Part shown: positions 25,702 through 35,700 of the stretch, one piece after another
How the letters are laid out: each line of letters starts with the position of its first letter
How positions within the stretch are numbered: the stretch's first letter is position 1
Source of the DNA: Paenibacillus xylanexedens
Lineage (GTDB): Bacteria; Bacillota; Bacilli; Paenibacillales; Paenibacillaceae
Assembly: GCF_007680605.1 (NCBI RefSeq)
Contig: NZ_VEIO01000001.1
Coordinates: 1,116,001-1,180,000, forward strand
DNA: 64,000 bases
Direction: 5' to 3'
Notes under the pieces: generated by a model
Database searches by the model: none
The model's input: only the letters and a program-made list of their open reading frames with translations
What the model was told of the DNA's origin: nothing
Translations under genes and position numbers: made by a program

Positions 25702-28656
25702 TCAACGATCCTCCCCGATCTGTAAAATGATAGTCATGGTGACGCCGAGCACAGCGAGGTATACGCCTAGGTCAAACAGCATGGCTGTAGCAAGCTCTGT
25801 CTCGCCCAGCAGGGGCAGTTCGAAATATCCGAACGTCTGGCTGAGAAACGGAACACCGAACAGGAACGAACCTGCACCGGTAAGCAAAGCTATGGCTAAA
25901 CCTATGGCTGTCAAACTTCGAAAATCGATGGGTAGCGCTTTGCGTATCGTATCCGTGCTGAAGGCCAGAGCGATTAGTACGAGGGCTGCAGCTGTGACGA
26001 GTCCACCGATGAAACCACCGCCAGGATTATGATGTCCGGCAAAGAACAGATGCATGGAGAAGGTTAAAATGATAAACACAACCACTTTCGTTGTGGTTTG
26101 TAACAAAACATCATTACTTTGCAAAGGAACCGTATCCCAGGACAATGTACTACGCTCGCGGTTTCCGTATTTTTTCGTGTTGTCCGCTTCATCGTCAAGT
26201 TCGGGTTCTTCGTCCTTTTTCTCCTCATTTTTACGGAATTTCAATCGGGCTCCAAGATCCTTCGCTTCGAGATTCAGGTTGATCATGGAGTAGATCGACA
26301 ACGAGGCTACGCCAAGAACCATAATCTCAAGCAACGTATCATAACCCCGGAAATCCACCAGCAATACGTTTACGACATTTTTCCCCCCCGCGGAACTGTA
26401 AGCTTCCTGAATAAAGAAAGCCGAGATGCTATCCAAGGATAATGTGCCGCTTGCAGCGAGTGCGACGAATGTCATCACAACGCCAACGGAAACAGCTACA
26501 ATGGCATTCACCGTGAGATACCGGGAGCTGGATTTGCCGCGTTGTAACTCAGGCAGATGGTAGAAGCAGAGCAGGAACAACGCGACGGAGACCGTCTCCA
26601 CAATCATCTGCGTCAGCGCAAGATCGGGTGCCCGAAACAGAACGAACAGCAGTGTAACCAGGTAGCCGACAGCTCCGGTCATAATGACAGCAGATAATCG
26701 GTTTTTGGCAAAAGGAATGGAAATGGCCGCTGCAATCAGCGTGACCAGTAATACGACTTCGTAGAATGAGTATGGAGCATTATCCTGCACATGCCAGGTA
26801 ATATTTTCGCCAGACCGGAAGAAGGCGTAAACAAGTAGCGCAACGGTGAATGAGAAAATATAAACCAGATAATTGCGGACGGAGCCGTTCATATAAGCTT
26901 CTGTCCACTTCCGTGCATAATGCTGTACATTGTCGAGAACGACATGATACATGTTGTTAATCGTTAATCCCTGTGGATAATGCTCATAAATATTCCTCCA
27001 TCGTGGCAGTAACTTGTATAACATGACCCCGAGCACAACAACACCGATGGTCATGAACAATTCTGGAGTCCAGCCATGCCATAGGGAGAAATGTACATCA
27101 AAGCGTTCATTCCCATTCAGCAGGGAAGGGAGAACGGCAGCCATTGCCGGCTCGATCAGTGACCCGGACAGCAGATCCGGAAAGAGTCCAAAACCGATGA
27201 CGAGCACACCCAGAACAAGTGGTGGAATGAGCAGTCCGACAGGCGCTTCATGTAATTTCTCGGCAGGCACCTCACTTCGGCTACGACCGAGGAATGTTTT
27301 GAACACAAAAATCAGGGCATAGATCAGAGTGAAAACGCTGGCAAGCCACGCGATGACAGGTAGGAGAATACTCCAGGAGCCTAAACCAAAGATACGAAGA
27401 TCCGTAATCTGTACCATCGCTTGAAAGAACAATTCCTTACTGAGGAATCCGTTAAATGGCGGGATACCTGCCATAGCCAGTGAACCGATGAGCGCCAGGC
27501 TGAATGTGACAGGCATGAATGCTGCCAGACCGCCAAGTTTCCGAATATCTCGTGTACCTGTCTCATGATCGACAATACCGGCGACCATAAACAAAGCTGC
27601 TTTGAAGGTACCGTGGTTGAATAAATGGAGCAGTGCAGCAGTGATCGCTATGGTGTACATGGCAGAGGACTCGCCATATCCGAAATAGAGAGCAGCAGAT
27701 CCGATCCCGAAGAGGGACATAATCAAGCCGAGTTGTGAGATAGTGGAATACGCAAGAATGGCCTTGAGATCGTTTTTCTTCACTGCTAAAAACGATCCGT
27801 AACCCAGTGTGAGCAGTCCGACGCCAGTTACAAGCCAGAACCAGAGTCCTTGTCCGCCGAAGATGGGAGTGAAACGGGCGACTACATACAACCCGGCTTT
27901 GACCATGGTGGCGGAGTGCAGATACGCACTGACTGGAGTCGGGGCTTCCATGGCATCAGGCAGCCAGATGTGAAACGGGAATTGTGCCGATTTGGTGAAC
28001 GCTCCAATCAGAATAAGAACGAGAGCCGGTAAGAACAGCTGGCTGTCCTGAATATGCCCCCATTCGGTAATGGTTGCGCGGATACTGAATGTACCTGTCA
28101 TCAAGTACATCAACATGAATCCGGCAAGCATGGCGAATCCGCCAAAAACCGTAATCAGGAACGATTTTTGTGCACCCGATGTGGAAGCTTTACGCTTGTA
28201 ATGAAAGGCAATTAACAGAAATGACGTAATGCTGGTGAGTTCCCAGAATCCATACAGCACGATCATATTATCTGATAATACGACGCCAAGCATAGCGCCC
28301 ATAAACATTAACAAATAGAGATAGAACCGGTTTAACGCCTCTTTTTTGCTCATATAAAAGATGGAATAAAAGACGACAAGCACGCCTATTCCGCTGATCA
28401 GCAACGTTAACAGTAGACTAAGTCCGTCCAAATATAGATTAAATCCGATGTCCAGGGACGGAATCCAGGGAATTTGTCCGGATACCGGGTTACGCCGGGA
28501 CACGGCAGAAATCTGGCTTGCAAAATAAACAAATAACGATGCCGGTACGACAAGTACCAGCCATCCCAGATGAATTTTACGGATTAGTCTCTGTAGCAAG
28601 GCTAGAACGATGCCAGCTGCAAAAGGCAAAATAACAGCAATGTGAAGCAGGCTCAA
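25702..28656 (-). CDS. mrpA: Mrp Na+/H+ antiporter subunit A fused to subunit B
   Basis: This 984-residue polytopic protein, the largest Mrp subunit, is a NuoL-like core followed by an MrpB domain. The core contains FPFHIWLPDAMEAPTPVSAYLHSATMVKAG (proton-path Lys). The middle carries the A-specific extension, then a charged linker (KNEEKKDEEPELDDE) leads to an MrpB-like domain (about the last 140 residues: LFFAGHHNPGGGFIGGLV). In B. subtilis mrpA (about 800 aa) and mrpB (about 140 aa) are separate; here there is no free mrpB. The start is a TTG at 28656 with GGGGGTG upstream; an open frame continues to 28899 but adds an implausible N-terminus. First gene of mrp(AB)CDEFG. Confidence 0.9.
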   Translation of the reverse strand: MSLLHIAVILPFAAGIVLALLQRLIRKIHLGWLVLVVPASLFVYFASQISAVSRRNPVSGQIPWIPSLDIGFNLYLDGLSLLLTLLISGIGVLVVFYSIFYMSKKEALNRFYLYLLMFMGAMLGVVLSDNMIVLYGFWELTSITSFLLIAFHYKRKASTSGAQKSFLITVFGGFAMLAGFMLMYLMTGTFSIRATITEWGHIQDSQLFLPALVLILIGAFTKSAQFPFHIWLPDAMEAPTPVSAYLHSATMVKAGLYVVARFTPIFGGQGLWFWLVTGVGLLTLGYGSFLAVKKNDLKAILAYSTISQLGLIMSLFGIGSAALYFGYGESSAMYTIAITAALLHLFNHGTFKAALFMVAGIVDHETGTRDIRKLGGLAAFMPVTFSLALIGSLAMAGIPPFNGFLSKELFFQAMVQITDLRIFGLGSWSILLPVIAWLASVFTLIYALIFVFKTFLGRSRSEVPAEKLHEAPVGLLIPPLVLGVLVIGFGLFPDLLSGSLIEPAMAAVLPSLLNGNERFDVHFSLWHGWTPELFMTIGVVVLGVMLYKLLPRWRNIYEHYPQGLTINNMYHVVLDNVQHYARKWTEAYMNGSVRNYLVYIFSFTVALLVYAFFRSGENITWHVQDNAPYSFYEVVLLVTLIAAAISIPFAKNRLSAVIMTGAVGYLVTLLFVLFRAPDLALTQMIVETVSVALFLLCFYHLPELQRGKSSSRYLTVNAIVAVSVGVVMTFVALAASGTLSLDSISAFFIQEAYSSAGGKNVVNVLLVDFRGYDTLLEIMVLGVASLSIYSMINLNLEAKDLGARLKFRKNEEKKDEEPELDDEADNTKKYGNRERSTLSWDTVPLQSNDVLLQTTTKVVVFIILTFSMHLFFAGHHNPGGGFIGGLVTAAALVLIALAFSTDTIRKALPIDFRSLTAIGLAIALLTGAGSFLFGVPFLSQTFGYFELPLLGETELATAMLFDLGVYLAVLGVTMTIILQIGEDR

Positions 28657-28965
28657 ATAATTACACCCCCAATGTTTTTTTCTCGTCATTCTCTCTGTGA
28701 CATACAGGCGCAATCCTTTAAGGATATGCTTGCTCTCTCTATTCATAACCCAAGTTTGTATATACAGAATCGTGACTATTCTTTGAATGGAAGAAACTCG
28801 GTTGTGATTTTGGGTAAATTTTGTATGGGTACATATATTAAAAATACAAACTAAAATACCGATATAATTCAAAATAAAGTGAGAGCTATTTCTTATCATT
28901 TTGCAACGCAGAGCTGTGGATGAATGAGATTGTAAGAGCGGTTCACCGGATGTGCAGGAGGAATT
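28657..28965. promoter_or_regulatory. Divergent control region, mrp operon and diguanylate cyclase
   Basis: This 309-base spacer holds the mrp leader/promoter (minus strand) and the diguanylate cyclase promoter (plus strand). The left part stays open in the mrpA frame but lacks coding character. A TreR-like palindrome TGTATATACA occurs at 28757-28766; with no tre gene here it may be chance. No promoter box is assigned with confidence. Confidence 0.4.
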
Positions 28966-30606
28966 ATGTCATTTAAACTTAGAACGGTGCTCACCGTCAT
29001 TTTCGCTGGGTTATCTCTGTTCGTTATCTTAACCATTGGATATGTTTTCAGCCAAAAATCATTCGAAGCGGTGGAAACCGAAATTGGCCACTCCCTGGAA
29101 AGCACGGCTCTACAGACCGTGGACAAGCTGGACCGTTTCATGTACTCTCGTTCTGGTGAAATGAATCTTCTGGGCAACATGGCTTCTATGAATGATGAAT
29201 TTAACCACAAGGATATTCAACTGCTGTTGGATCAGCTACAGAATAGCTTCCCCTCTTTTTCATGGGTTGGATTCATGGACCCAAAAGGAAAAGTGCTAGC
29301 CGCCACAGACGGAATACTTTTAGGGGAAGATTTATCGGAGCGGCCTGTGTACCAGGAAGGAATCAAGGGTAAATTTATTGGAGACGTACATAATGCGGTG
29401 CTGCTCGCCAAACTATTGCCTAATCCGTCGGGAGAGCCATTGCAATTTGTAGATATCAGCTTCCCGCTTAAGGATAGTGATGGCCGGATTCGTGGTGTAT
29501 TAGCAGCACATCTCAGCTGGGCGTGGGCCAAAGAAGTTGAGGCTTCCGTACTCGTTCCCTTGCAACGTGAGGAGAAGGATATTGAATTCTTTATCGTTAG
29601 CAAAAAAGAGCACACGGTGCTTCTTGGCCCCAAAGAGTGGGTAGGTAAACCGCTTGCACTAGAAGAGATTGGAGATCATCGGAACAGTACAAGTAGCTGG
29701 TCCACTGAAAAGTGGCCGGATGGCAAGGAGTACGTTACCGGTTTAGCGTATAGCCAGGGATATAAGGATTATCCGGGACTGGGTTGGACCATTATCATTC
29801 GTCAGGGTAAGTCGGCAGCTTTTTCCTCTGTTGTTGATCTGATGTGGTTTAACATCTTTGCTGGCATCGTTGTCATGCTTTTGTTTGCGCCGATTGGGTG
29901 GTTTCTGTCCAGACTGATCTCGGCTCCGCTGGTTCGACTAACCCGTGTTGCAGATCGTCTTGGTGCTGGAGAGAATATTGACATCCCCGAGACCAAAGGG
30001 CTGAAGGAAATTGAGGCATTGTCACGGTCACTCCGAAACATGGTATCTTCGATCATGAATAAAGACTCAGAACTGGTTGTGATGCAGAATCTTGCACATT
30101 ATGATCAGCTGACCGGATTGAAGAATCGCACAGCCCTTGAGACGTATCTTGAGGAATCTCTACAGACAGAGAGCGAGGACCATACGTTGACGTTTCTCTA
30201 TCTGGATCTGGACGGTTTTAAAAGTGTGAACGATTCGCTTGGACATCAGACGGGCGATGTTTTGTTGCAAAAGGTTGCTCAGCGCCTTACAGCACTAAGT
30301 CATGAAGACGGTATAACCGTTCGGCTTGGTGGTGACGAATTCCTGATTGTACTTCGCTCTATCGGAGATGATCCGCGGCAGGAAGCGATCCAGTATGCGC
30401 AAGATATTATTCAAAGTTTGAACAAACCATTCATTATTGAGTATGAGCGTGTTCATATTGGTTGCAGTATTGGAGGAGCGGAGTATCCGACGAATAGCAA
30501 CAATCCGAGTGAGATTATTCGGATGGCGGACGAGGCACTTTACAGGTCCAAACGTGCGGGCAAGAACAGAGTCACATTTTATTCCGAGTCGGATAACGAG
30601 GGCTAG
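28966..30606 (+). CDS. Membrane diguanylate cyclase with extracytoplasmic sensor and HAMP
   Basis: This 546-residue protein has a first helix (about 8-30), an extracytoplasmic Cache-like sensor (about 35-285; GFMDPKGKVLAATDG, VDISFPLKDSDGRIRGVL), a second helix (about 290-312), a HAMP segment (about 313-365) and a GGDEF domain (about 380-546). The active site is an intact GGDEF (about 455-459). The inhibitory I-site (RxxD upstream of GGDEF) is absent, so product feedback through that site is not expected. It makes c-di-GMP in response to an outside ligand. AGGAGG precedes the ATG. It is divergent from the mrp operon. Confidence 0.88.
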   Translation: MSFKLRTVLTVIFAGLSLFVILTIGYVFSQKSFEAVETEIGHSLESTALQTVDKLDRFMYSRSGEMNLLGNMASMNDEFNHKDIQLLLDQLQNSFPSFSWVGFMDPKGKVLAATDGILLGEDLSERPVYQEGIKGKFIGDVHNAVLLAKLLPNPSGEPLQFVDISFPLKDSDGRIRGVLAAHLSWAWAKEVEASVLVPLQREEKDIEFFIVSKKEHTVLLGPKEWVGKPLALEEIGDHRNSTSSWSTEKWPDGKEYVTGLAYSQGYKDYPGLGWTIIIRQGKSAAFSSVVDLMWFNIFAGIVVMLLFAPIGWFLSRLISAPLVRLTRVADRLGAGENIDIPETKGLKEIEALSRSLRNMVSSIMNKDSELVVMQNLAHYDQLTGLKNRTALETYLEESLQTESEDHTLTFLYLDLDGFKSVNDSLGHQTGDVLLQKVAQRLTALSHEDGITVRLGGDEFLIVLRSIGDDPRQEAIQYAQDIIQSLNKPFIIEYERVHIGCSIGGAEYPTNSNNPSEIIRMADEALYRSKRAGKNRVTFYSESDNEG

Positions 30607-30697
30607 GATATAATAACGATATGAAGTTTGACTCATTGATCATTCAGGCAGGTGTGATTGGCTAATAGTAACTTAACTGAGAAGGGAGGTGGGGCGC

Positions 30698-31222
30698 TTG
30701 TCTGGAAAATATGCAAACGTACCCTTTGGCTATGAGCCTGCCCAGCCTAGTCGCAAGGGTTCACTGATCTTCTACGATTCGTTCGAAAACGTAACGGACG
30801 AACAGCTTGAGCGTGCAGCGGCAATTATGAATGCAAGAGCTTTCAAGCAGCTAGTGCTCTACCCATTACATGAAAGCACGGTAAAACGAATGAGCCGAGA
30901 TTCGGTACAATCCTTTTACAAGAGAGAGGATCGTCTTCATGAATGGAGGCGCGATCACCCGTCTGCACCAATCCGGGTAGAGGGATTAGAAGGGAAACGA
31001 AAAAAGTATACGCCAATCGACACAGCGCTGCGACATATTCAAGCCGAATACCCGTCACCTCTTTTTCTGTATATGACCTTAGAAATGGCTAATCAATGGG
31101 CATCCTTCGACTCCTTTACGGATTGGATCAAGGAACTTCGTCTCATTATTGACGGTCAGCCTGAACAAGTCCACCCAAGGCTGGAGCAATATCGCCATCG
31201 CTGGGAATGGGCAGAAGAATAA
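30698..31222 (+). CDS. Conserved-looking hypothetical protein
   Basis: This soluble, charged protein has 174 residues. Visible segments are LIFYDSFENVTDEQLERAA, LYPLHESTVKRM, YKREDRLHEWRRDHP, then a C-terminal half with FTDWIKELRLIIDGQ and HPRLEQYRHRW. I do not recognise a family. The TTG at 30698 has AAGGGAGG about ten bases upstream; a GTG at 30689 lies inside the ribosome site. It is 91 bases after the diguanylate cyclase gene and ends in a shared terminator. Confidence 0.65.
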   Translation: MSGKYANVPFGYEPAQPSRKGSLIFYDSFENVTDEQLERAAAIMNARAFKQLVLYPLHESTVKRMSRDSVQSFYKREDRLHEWRRDHPSAPIRVEGLEGKRKKYTPIDTALRHIQAEYPSPLFLYMTLEMANQWASFDSFTDWIKELRLIIDGQPEQVHPRLEQYRHRWEWAEE

Positions 31223-31270
31223 AGCAAGAAGGCAAGTTCGGAAAACAGGCCGATTCGTATAAAAAGCAAA

Positions 31271-31323
31271 AAAAAAGTTGTGTGGTGATCCGGTTATCCG
31301 GGTGTGTGCCACACAACTTTTTT
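31271..31323. terminator. Bidirectional terminator
   Basis: The 15-bp perfect inverted repeat AAAAAAGTTGTGTGG / CCACACAACTTTTTT (31271-31285 with 31309-31323) lies between two convergent genes, with T-tracts in both directions. Confidence 0.9.
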
Positions 31324-31342
31324 AATTACTGTTTCCTCTTCA

Positions 31343-32461
31343 TCATGCTGAAACGAGTGATGTTACGGTTTTATTTTTACCTGAGCGTTTGGCAGCATAC
31401 AGGCAAGCATCTACTTCTTCAAACAACTTGTCTTTACTCAAATCAAGGTTGTATCCTTTGAGGCCGATGCTTACGGTAATGGAAGCGCCCCCAAGTTCCA
31501 GATGGCCCATTAATGAAATTTTTTGCCGGATATGTTCAACCAGATCATAAGCTTGTTCAAAGGATTGTTCGAACATTAACAAAGCAAATTCCTCGCCGCC
31601 ATACCGTGCAGCAATGTCACTGGCTGTGATGCTCTCCTGAATGATCAAGGACACCTTTTCCAAAATGATGTCGCCCACACGGTGACCGTACGTATCATTG
31701 ATCACTTTAAAATCATCGATATCAATCAGCGCCAAATGCAGACTCATTCCGAGATTGGCGTACTCAAATGCCTTTTCATAATAATCCTTGAACGAGCTCT
31801 GATTGTAAAGATTCGTTAACCCGTCTGTCTTTGACTGTTTGGCAATGATGGCATTTCTGACGATAAGGTCTTCTTTGGCGTCCATGCTTGTCTGCAAATC
31901 GTCGAGCACCTCGATGCCGGTAGTCACAATGATTTGGGCTACATAGGTGGCGAGAATCAGGAATGCCGGGATGGAAACCATGTCAAAAGAACTCAGATAT
32001 GCGCGGTACGCCGGATCTATCAGAAGCAAGCCATACCCTGCCAATTGCAATGAAAAAATGAACCAGACGCGCTTGCTGTCAAAAAACAACACAGAGGCAA
32101 AAATCGGTAATAGGCATATGGCCGGCATGATCCGAATGTCGTAATTGACATGAATAATGGTCCAGGCGATCACTGTACTGGTTACGGACATCGTATAGAA
32201 CGAACAGGAAGGAAATTTTCGATCCATATAACTGGTGAGTAAAATACAAAAAATAGCTAGAGTTGTGGGCCAAAATAGGATGTTTACTATGAAATCCTGG
32301 AGAGTGCGATCATATTTCAAAAAAAGATAACAACCTATCTGAATGAAGAAATGTACAATAACAACGACCCAATAAGCATGAAGCATTTTACGTAACCATT
32401 TGGAATGCTTGATCTCATACTCTTTTGGAATAGGGCTGTTATGTTCTGCTGAACTGTTCAT
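31343..32461 (-). CDS. Polytopic membrane diguanylate cyclase (GGEEF)
   Basis: This 372-residue protein has about six N-terminal helices (25-185), a short coiled linker (about 185-210) and a C-terminal GGDEF domain (about 211-368). The active site reads RYGGEEF, catalytically competent. Upstream of it stands TxxD where the canonical I-site has RxxD, so inhibition may be weak. The membrane part resembles 5/6-TM sensor domains without a known ligand. The ribosome site is weak (GCGGTGA). It is convergent with the 30698 gene and divergent from the DUF11 locus. Confidence 0.85.
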   Translation of the reverse strand: MNSSAEHNSPIPKEYEIKHSKWLRKMLHAYWVVVIVHFFIQIGCYLFLKYDRTLQDFIVNILFWPTTLAIFCILLTSYMDRKFPSCSFYTMSVTSTVIAWTIIHVNYDIRIMPAICLLPIFASVLFFDSKRVWFIFSLQLAGYGLLLIDPAYRAYLSSFDMVSIPAFLILATYVAQIIVTTGIEVLDDLQTSMDAKEDLIVRNAIIAKQSKTDGLTNLYNQSSFKDYYEKAFEYANLGMSLHLALIDIDDFKVINDTYGHRVGDIILEKVSLIIQESITASDIAARYGGEEFALLMFEQSFEQAYDLVEHIRQKISLMGHLELGGASITVSIGLKGYNLDLSKDKLFEEVDACLYAAKRSGKNKTVTSLVSA

Positions 32462-32702
32462 AAATCACCGCTGACTGCATCAAAATGATACGACAGATTG
32501 CTCTCGTATAAGTAGATTATAAGATACAATCGGCAAAACGCAAGCGATAAAATTTTAATTATGATAATAAACCTTACATAATAATCCAAAGATTATCCAA
32601 ACTTTCGGAAGTGGACATACAAATTCCCTGACTTTGCATCATAGACTGATAACAGGCTCTGTTCGAGGAATTTTATTTTTTGCTGAATGGGAGGTGAAAT
32701 CC

Positions 32703-35700
32703 ATTCCTCTTGTCGTTCGTTCAACCATCAACGCTACAGGGGCAATTACGTTCACGGGCAATACTCTGGGCCTAAGCCGTTCCGAAACGGCAGGAGTACC
32801 GGGAACACTAGACAGTATTGGAGGATTTACAACCACCAATACGGCTTTGACTTACGGGACATATCCGGCAGGCACAACCAGTCTGTATCAAAGCAACAGT
32901 TCAGCAGCCATTCTGGTTTTGCCGGCAGGGAGTACCGTTCTTTATGCCGAGTTGATCTGGGGCGGAAGTTACATTAACGGAACAGTCAACCTCAGTTCGG
33001 CAATCAACAATCCGGTTACGTTTACGACTCCTGCCGGCACATTCAGTGTTACGCCAGACCCGGCCACATATAATCAGTTCGACCTTGGCAACAATGCGGC
33101 CGGATATGTCCGATCGGCTAACGTCACCACCCTTGTACAAAATGGAGGAGCAGGTACATATGTCACTGGTGGTGTTGTGGGCACGATTGTAATTACCAAT
33201 GATTCTACAGCCAATCATGCGGGCTGGACGCTGGGCGTCATCTATCAAAATGGAAATCTGCCTTTTCGGAACATGTCTTTACGTGCGGGAGGGGTATTGG
33301 TTCAAGCCTCTTCTGCTCCCGTTGTTACCACGCTGACCGGTTTTGCAACGCCTGTATCCGGAGCTCTGGGAGGCAGGGCACTGTTCAGTGCGCAGGAGGG
33401 AGATGCGAACCGGACAGGAGATCAGGCGTTATTCGGGGCGACTTCCGCAACTTCAGTCGCACTCTCTGGGCCAAATAATCTAGCGGCCAATTTTTTTGCG
33501 TCTCAAATTAATGGCGATACGGGAGCCCTGAATACGACAGGCACCTTTGGAACTCGCAACCAGATCAATGGAGCACCGGGGACCAATATTGTCGGCGGAC
33601 GTCAGGGCTGGGATATAACCAATGTAGATGTATCCGCAAGACTGATCAACAATCAGTCCTCGGCAGTGCTGACACTTACTACTTCTGGTGATGCGTACAT
33701 CGTGAATGGTAACGCCATACAAGTCGATATTAACGCACCACGGATTACTGTCGCGAAATCATTTACAGCAACGGGAGCAGTTGCAGGGGATATCGTCACA
33801 TATACTGCAACCATCACTAATGGCGGCTCAGCCAGTGCGGCCAGTGTAGTACTGTCGGATACTTTGCCTGCCGGTCTAACGTTTGTGCCTGGAAGCATTA
33901 CGGTTGGAGGGGTATCGAGACCGACACTGGATGTGACATCAGGTATACCTTTAGGCTCCTTGGCGCTCAATAGCAGTGTTGTCGTCACTTACCGTGCTCA
34001 GATTACAAACGATACAAGTGTACTGCAACTCGTCAATTCCGCGAATGCCGCATTTACTTTTCAAAGTGTTGCTGGCGGTCCGGTGATTAGCGGGGTTATT
34101 CCTTCCAATAATTCAACGCTTCCTGTATATTCACCGAATCTCTCCATCGTAAAATCAGCGAATACCACGAATGCAACGGTAGGAGATCAGGTGACCTATA
34201 CGCTTCAGGTAACGAATGGAGGAAATGTAGGAGCAAATGTGACGATTGCTGACAATATTCCATCTGGCAGTTCCTATGTGGCTGGCAGTTTCCGTGTCAA
34301 TGGAACGGTAATCGCAGGAGCCAATCCTGCGGCAGGTGTAAATTTGGGCACACTTGCTACAGGGAGTGTGACAACCATTACGTTTCAAGTACTGGTGACG
34401 AACCTGCCCACACCGCCCACGTTGGTTGATCAGGCAACCGCATCTTATTCGTTTACCTCACCAGACGGAAGAACCATCACGGGGTCGGCGGCATCTAACA
34501 CACTCACCATTCCGGTAACCTTGCCGAATGTCACCGTTCTCAAAACAGCAACGGTTACGGATGTTGCTGTCGGAGAGACTTTCACGTATTCGGTGGTCAC
34601 GACCAACGGGGGCATACAGCCGATCACGAATGCAATATTGTCAGATAGTCTTCCAACAGGGCTGAGCTTTGTCCCCGGAAGTGTCACGGTTCGGGGTATA
34701 AGTGTGCCGTCAGCTAACCCGGCCAGCGGAATCGCTTTGGGAACATTAAATGCAACGACCTCCGCAACGGTGACTTTTCAAGTAAGTGTGCAGTCCGTAC
34801 CAACAGGAGGATCACTTCTTAACCGGGCCTCTGTGTCTTACAGTTCAGGAGCTTTTACAGGCATTTCAAATTCCAACTCAATAACCACACCTGTATATCA
34901 GCCTGTGATTAACATTGTGAAATCGGCAAGCCAAACCAATGCAACACAGGGAGATCAGCTTGCTTATACGCTCGTTGTCAGCAATACAGGAAATATTGCA
35001 GCTCAAGTCAATGTGTCAGATACGATTCCGGCTGGCCTTACATTTGTGCCGGATTCAGTCACGGTTAACGGCACAGCCAGACCAGGCACAAGTCCACTGA
35101 CGGGGATTGCCCTGGGAAGCATTTTGCCTGGAGGAAGCACCACCGTGGTATTCAGAGCCACATTGACTACTATTCCGTCTCCGCCTTTATTAGAAAATCA
35201 AGGGTCTGCTACTTACACATATCAGCTACCGAGTGGCCGAAATTTATCTGGCAGTTCCAGTTCCAATATTGTCCGTATCCCTGCTTCTGCGCCTAATATT
35301 ACCTTGTCGAAAACAGTAAACACGACAGATGGCACAGTTGGAGATGCTCTCACGTACAGGGTTGTCATCACAAACGCCGGTGGGGGTGCTGTACAAAATC
35401 TGGTGCTCTCAGACACGCCTTCATCCGGCTCCGAGTTCATAGCCGGTACGGTTACAGTGAATGGAGTGGTGCAAAGTAGTGCCAGTCCTGTTGCAGGTAT
35501 CGCCCTGGGGACTTTGAGTAATTCCGCTAGTATCACAGTGACGTATCAGACTAGAATTACTGCTGTTCCCTCATCAGGTGTAGTGAGCAACAGGGCAAGT
35601 GCCGCCTTTACTTCAGGTAGCTTCAATGGTGTGTCTTCATCAGTAACGGTGAATACCCCCGTCTATCAACCGGTCATTCAAGTGCTGAAGTCGGCAAGTA

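Noticed and set aside
28657..28899. 81-residue N-terminal extension of MrpA
   Set aside because: The frame is open but no ribosome site supports the upstream start, and the extension does not look like MrpA. The TTG at 28656 has a strong site and gives the expected N-terminus.
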